From Companilactobacillus furfuricola (GTDB lineage Bacteria > Bacillota > Bacilli > Lactobacillales > Lactobacillaceae): a stretch of 43,824 bases of DNA. Position numbers and translations under genes: made by a program. This document shows positions 40,970 to 43,824 of this stretch, one piece after another. The stretch covers positions 1-43,824 of the forward strand of contig NZ_RHNT01000017.1 of NCBI RefSeq assembly GCF_003946325.1, written 5' to 3'. The notes under the pieces were generated by a model that was not told the origin of the DNA, searched no databases, and saw nothing but the letters and a program-made list of their open reading frames with translations. Every line of letters begins with the position of its first letter. Within the stretch, counting starts at the first letter, position 1.

Positions 40970-41023
40970 TTGCTATAAGCACTACCTAGTATTACTATAT
41001 ACATGTACTTAGTATTACTAAGT
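40970..41023 (+). promoter_or_regulatory. PadR-type promoter with tandem palindromic operators
   Basis: TTGCTA (40970-40975), a 17-base spacer and TACTAT (40993-40998) form the promoter. TAGTATTACTA occurs twice, at 40987-40997 over the -10 and at 41010-41020, the second inside a 17-base inverted repeat ACTTAGTATTACTAAGT (41007-41023). The centres are 23 bases apart. A TACATGTA palindrome lies between them (41000-41007). This is a likely autoregulatory site for the PadR protein downstream. Confidence 0.7.
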
Positions 41024-41045
41024 AGTCGAAATGAGGTATTCAAAC

Positions 41046-41366
41046 ATGAAAGGTTTAACCGAATTACTAAAAGGTGCCCTAGAAGGAATCGTCCTCCAAC
41101 ACATCAGCAAAGGCGAAACTTACGGCTATGAAATAACCAGTTACCTAATAGACCTAGGTTTCGAGGACATCGTCGAAGGAACCGTCTACACCGTACTACT
41201 GAGACTGGAAAAAAACGGCTTGATCGACAGTGAAAAGAGAAAATCTGAAGTCGGTCCACCTAGAAAATTTTACAAATTAACAACAGCAGGAACCGACTAC
41301 CTAGCCGAATTTTGGACCAAATGGACCTTCCTATCTGAAAAAATGGAACAACTAAAGGAGAATTAA
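41046..41366 (+). CDS. PadR-family transcriptional regulator
   Basis: A 106-residue winged-helix regulator of the short PadR type. The N-terminal domain carries YGYEITSYL and the VEGTVYTVLLRLEKNGLI recognition region, followed by the beta-wing GPPRKFYKLT and a C-terminal dimer helix. The start is the ATG at 41046; GAGGTA lies just before it and the in-frame ATG at 41031 overlaps that site. The stop is two bases before the DUF1048 start, so the two genes are coupled. PadR proteins of this kind usually respond to toxic compounds and repress their own operon. Confidence 0.92.
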   Translation: MKGLTELLKGALEGIVLQHISKGETYGYEITSYLIDLGFEDIVEGTVYTVLLRLEKNGLIDSEKRKSEVGPPRKFYKLTTAGTDYLAEFWTKWTFLSEKMEQLKEN

Positions 41367-41368
41367 TC

Positions 41369-41704
41369 ATGGAAAACTTACTAAAGAAAATGGTAGGCGA
41401 CAAGAAAAAATACCGTCAATTCAAAGCAGAAGTAGCCAACCTACCAACACCCTATAAAGAAACCTTCGAAGCCCTAGAAAAATACATGTGGAACTTCGCC
41501 AAAGGAGACGGCTTCCTAACAATACTCGAGCAGATCCTAGAAATCTTCCAAGAAAACGCCGAACAAAGCGTCCCCGTAAAAAACATAATCGGCGAAGACC
41601 CAGTAAAATTCTGCGACGACATCATGGCCCAATACCCAGACGAATTATGGCTGATCAAAAGTCAAAACAAACTAAGAGAACAAGTAAAAGAAATCAACAA
41701 ATAA
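41369..41704 (+). CDS. DUF1048 protein
   Basis: A 111-residue, mostly helical protein of the DUF1048 family, which is regularly paired with PadR regulators. Seen: KMVGDKKKYRQFKAEVANLP at the front and a central GDGFLTILEQILEIFQENA. Charged and cytosolic, with no signal peptide. The molecular function is not known. AAAGGAG precedes the ATG inside the padR end. Codons here strongly favour C- and A-ending forms, unlike the left end of the window. Confidence 0.88.
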   Translation: MENLLKKMVGDKKKYRQFKAEVANLPTPYKETFEALEKYMWNFAKGDGFLTILEQILEIFQENAEQSVPVKNIIGEDPVKFCDDIMAQYPDELWLIKSQNKLREQVKEINK

Positions 41705-41717
41705 ACTCAGCATATCC

Positions 41718-41754
41718 AAAAGCTCGTCATACACATAAGTGTGACGAGCTTTTT
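41718..41754 (+). terminator. Terminator of the PadR-DUF1048 operon
   Basis: AAAGCTCGTCA-T-ACAC pairs with GTGT-G-ACGAGCTTT around ATAA, followed by T residues. Confidence 0.9.
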
Positions 41755-41806
41755 ATGTACTTACTATTAAATGTACTTAATAAAAAAATATCTTACCTTT
41801 AAAAAA

Positions 41807-41839
41807 TTTGGTTTTGGAGTTTGGGTTTGGGTTTGGGTC
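41807..41839 (+). repeat. TTTGGG tandem tract
   Basis: TTTGGTTTTGGAG followed by three TTTGGG units, just left of repeat copy C. The G runs (two of GG, three of GGG) might form a weak G-quadruplex. No coding role seen. Confidence 0.55.
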
Positions 41840-41867
41840 TTTGATCTTACCAACATAAATAGAGACT

Positions 41868-42140
41868 GAGATAGACATGTGAGAAATAGGACGCGCAAAC
41901 AGTGCCAACTTGATCAAAATAAATCGGTAAAACTCAACAAAAAAAGGATTGTGCCCCTCATCTAGACGGAGGGGCCCGGGGATACAGACCTCAGTGGTGA
42001 AATTCATCTTGGCGACGAAGGAGCTTAGATGAAGGTGCAGTTTTGAAACAAGCGAGCGCACCTTGCTCGATTGGTTCAAAATGTGCCCACCACGTTCCAG
42101 CGTCTGTATCCCCGGGCCCCGGAGTCGGCATTGAACGTAC
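41868..42140 (+). repeat. Interspersed structured repeat, copy C (candidate RNA)
   Basis: Complete, compact copy from GAGATAGACATG to GGCATTGAACGTAC. The outer stem is a perfect 19-base inverted repeat: 41971-41989 (GGGGCCCGGGGATACAGAC) against 42102-42120. The core (about 41990-42100) holds GTGGTG/CACCAC; hairpin TTCATCT (42003-42009) with AGATGAA (42027-42033); and a long stem TTTTGAA (42041-42047) with TTCAAAA (42075-42081) closed by CGAGC/GCTCG around loop GCACCTT (42058-42064). That loop is exactly complementary to AAGGTGC at 42032-42038, so a pseudoknot is possible. The core matches copy B nearly base for base, while the outer stem has a different sequence. Confidence 0.8.
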
Positions 42141-42336
42141 ACCCAAAATACTACCTCAACACCCCAACCACCAAACAAACTAACAAAACGTGCCCCAAGA
42201 AAAACTCTTCTGTCTGCCATAGCTCTCTTCTATCATTATTAAAACCACTATCACAATATTAAAATAATCATTGTTTTTCCCTCTAATCTCCACCATAATG
42301 GAATATGCATTTCAAAAAATATCAAAGGTTATCATT

Positions 42337-43743
42337 ATGAAAAACATTTTTAAAAAAGAAAGCGTCGAAAACTACGTCAAAGCCGACTCTCACCTAGTGA
42401 GATCCCTCCACGCAAAAGACCTAGTAGCCCTAGGGATCGGCGCTGTGATCGGAACAGGGATCTTCATCCTCCCCGGTCACGAAGCAGCACTACATGCAGG
42501 ACCGGCAGTTTCCATCGCCTTTCTGATCGCAGCATTAGTCTCAGGAATGGTCGGCATGGCCTATGCAGAATTCTCGTCTGCCATGCCAGTTGCGGGATCA
42601 GCCTACTCCTTCGGATCAGTCATCTACGGAGAATTTGTCGGTTGGCTCCTCGGTTGGGCCTTGATCCTAGAATACTTCTTAGCCGTCTCAGCGGAAGCGA
42701 CCGGTTTTGCCTCGTACTTCAACAACAACATCCTGGCAGCCATTGGCGTCCACGTTCCTAAAGCCTTACAAGCAGGACCAATGGAAGGTGGCGTTATCAA
42801 CTTAACAGCAGCTCTAATCGTGTTAGTCGTTGCCGTCATAATTTTGCACGGCGTCGACTTATCCAAACGGATCGAAAACACCGCAGTCGTCATCAAAGTA
42901 GCCATAATTATCTTATTCATCGTAGTCGGTATCTTCTATATTAAGTCATCCAACTACGTACCGTTTTATCCAAAACAATTCCACTCCTCCCCTTGGGGAT
43001 TAGGCGGAATCTCGACCGCAGCAGCGACCGTATTTTTTGCCTTCATCGGATTCGATGCCCTGGCAGCTAATTCAGCCGAAACCGTCGACCCTGGAAAAAA
43101 CGTAGTCAAAGGAATCATCGGAACAGTCATCGTAGCAGTTATTTTGTACGTAGCCTTCTCATTCGTATTAACCGGAGTAGTCAACTACTCGAAATTAAAC
43201 GTCGATGACCCAGCAGCCTACGCCCTACAGGTAGTAGGACTAAGTGGTTGGAACAAGATAATCACCATCGGAGCCTTGATCGGAATCTTCACAGCTATGA
43301 TCACCATGTTCTTCGGTGGTTCAAGACTAGTCTATGCCCTAGGACGCGACGGTCTCTTACCAAAATTCATGGGTAAAATCACCAAAAAACACGCCGTCCC
43401 AACCAACGCCATCATCATAGCCACAATAGTACAAACCTTCTTCGCCGGAATGGTACCACTAACAGAACTAGCATCCCTAATAAACGCCGGAACCCTACTA
43501 GCCTTCGCCTTCATCTCTTTCGGGATCATCCCCTTAAGAAAAAGAAAAGACATAGTAAACGAAGGCTTCAAAATGCCCTGGTACCCATTCTTACCGATCC
43601 TATCAGGCCTACTAAGCGTCTACTTCATAATAATGTTACCGAACCTAACAAAAATCTCAGTAACATCCTGGCTAATCTTAGGAGTAATCTTCTACTTCGC
43701 CTATGGATTGCATCACTCAAAATTACAGAATAATGAACAGTAA
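42337..43743 (+). CDS. Amino-acid permease, APC superfamily
   Basis: A 468-residue transporter with 12 predicted membrane helices, of the basic/cationic amino-acid (YfnA/CAT-like) group. Seen: helix 1 GIGAVIGTGIFILPG, the unwound substrate-binding segment, helix 2 FLIAALVSGMVGMAYAEFSS, and helix 6 FFAFIGFDALAANSAET. It imports an amino acid with H+ or by exchange; the substrate is not settled. The start is the ATG at 42337 after AAAGG; an earlier in-frame start at 42271 lacks a ribosome site. Downstream lies a strong terminator. Confidence 0.92.
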   Translation: MKNIFKKESVENYVKADSHLVRSLHAKDLVALGIGAVIGTGIFILPGHEAALHAGPAVSIAFLIAALVSGMVGMAYAEFSSAMPVAGSAYSFGSVIYGEFVGWLLGWALILEYFLAVSAEATGFASYFNNNILAAIGVHVPKALQAGPMEGGVINLTAALIVLVVAVIILHGVDLSKRIENTAVVIKVAIIILFIVVGIFYIKSSNYVPFYPKQFHSSPWGLGGISTAAATVFFAFIGFDALAANSAETVDPGKNVVKGIIGTVIVAVILYVAFSFVLTGVVNYSKLNVDDPAAYALQVVGLSGWNKIITIGALIGIFTAMITMFFGGSRLVYALGRDGLLPKFMGKITKKHAVPTNAIIIATIVQTFFAGMVPLTELASLINAGTLLAFAFISFGIIPLRKRKDIVNEGFKMPWYPFLPILSGLLSVYFIIMLPNLTKISVTSWLILGVIFYFAYGLHHSKLQNNEQ

Positions 43744-43780
43744 AAAAGAGAATGTGACATAAGTGTTCTCTGTACAATAA

Positions 43781-43821
43781 AAAATGGACGAAAACCGATT
43801 TTTGGTTTTCGTCCATTTTTT
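43781..43821 (+). terminator. Terminator of the permease gene
   Basis: AAAATGGACGAAAACC pairs with GGTTTTCGTCCATTTT over a GATTTTT loop, then T. A perfect 16-base stem. Confidence 0.92.
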
Positions 43822-43824
43822 GTT

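Noticed and set aside
41807-41839. Telomere-like or strong G-quadruplex tract
   Set aside because: Only three GGG runs are present, with two GG runs; too few for a confident G-quadruplex and no known role.
41777-42220. Open reading frame of 147 codons on the minus strand across repeat copy C
   Set aside because: Same reason as for copy B; it also runs through the TTTGGG tract as low-complexity sequence.
1-43824. CRISPR array, tRNA, rRNA, prophage, toxin-antitoxin module
   Set aside because: I looked for regularly spaced repeats, cloverleaf-like sequences, phage structural genes and paired small toxin genes and found none that hold up.

Overview
The window looks like a chromosomal segment of a low-GC lactobacillus, probably in or near Companilactobacillus; the genus is inferred from gene content and protein style, not tested. 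Supporting signs are AGGAGG-type ribosome sites, PepN, a cellobiose-type PTS operon, Ltp-repeat proteins, SLAP-like surface repeats, DUF2798 proteins and a feruloyl-esterase-like hydrolase. No rRNA, tRNA, CRISPR array, prophage module or intact transposase was seen.

Layout. 1-208: the 3' end (domains V and VI) of a group II intron, whose body lies off the left edge, inserted in an interspersed repeat. 456-5205: two tandem membrane-anchored Ltp-repeat proteins, small envelope or secreted proteins, a Bax-inhibitor-1-like protein, a thioredoxin and an unrecognised protein. 5345-8690: a minus-strand PTS operon (EIIB-EIIA-EIIC-GH1 phospho-glycosidase). 9242-12124: a tight minus-strand three-gene envelope operon (zinc-ribbon membrane protein, SGNH lipoprotein, TcaA-like protein). 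12328-14859: pepN. 15096-15438: a second repeat copy. 15545-17805: an ArsR-controlled Old Yellow Enzyme/DJ-1 cluster with two matching operators. 18466-21483: a 1005-residue surface phosphatase-like protein. 21587-27241: acetyltransferase, Nudix, cytochrome b5-like, flavodoxin-like reductase with divergent WYL regulator, and two DUF2798 proteins. 27426-30329: a large secreted protein with a WxL-like end. 30512-31153: a broken gtrA-like gene and a small membrane protein. 31259-31576: a hairpin-rich repeat. 31587-34337: a Ca2+-type P-ATPase with a non-ATG start. 34658-37560: nitroreductase, GNAT, MscS channel, alpha/beta hydrolase. 37647-40958: aldo-keto reductase, SDR and O-acetyltransferase divergent from a LysR regulator. 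41046-41704: PadR-DUF1048 operon. 41868-42140: third repeat copy. 42337-43743: amino-acid permease.

The best candidate for something undescribed is the interspersed repeat at 77-208 (partial), 15096-15438 and 41868-42140. Its core of about 110 nt is nearly identical between the two complete copies. It is enclosed by long stems whose sequences differ between copies but stay complementary, the pattern expected of a conserved RNA structure; a loop-to-upstream pseudoknot is also possible. The group II intron lies inside the core of the left copy.

Several genes form evident regulatory units: arsR with two GTTTAAA palindromes, padR with two TAGTATTACTA palindromes, LysR facing a redox gene set, and a WYL regulator facing a flavodoxin-like reductase. 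Many units end in clear intrinsic terminators. Many starts were moved inward because the ribosome site lies inside the longest possible reading frame.
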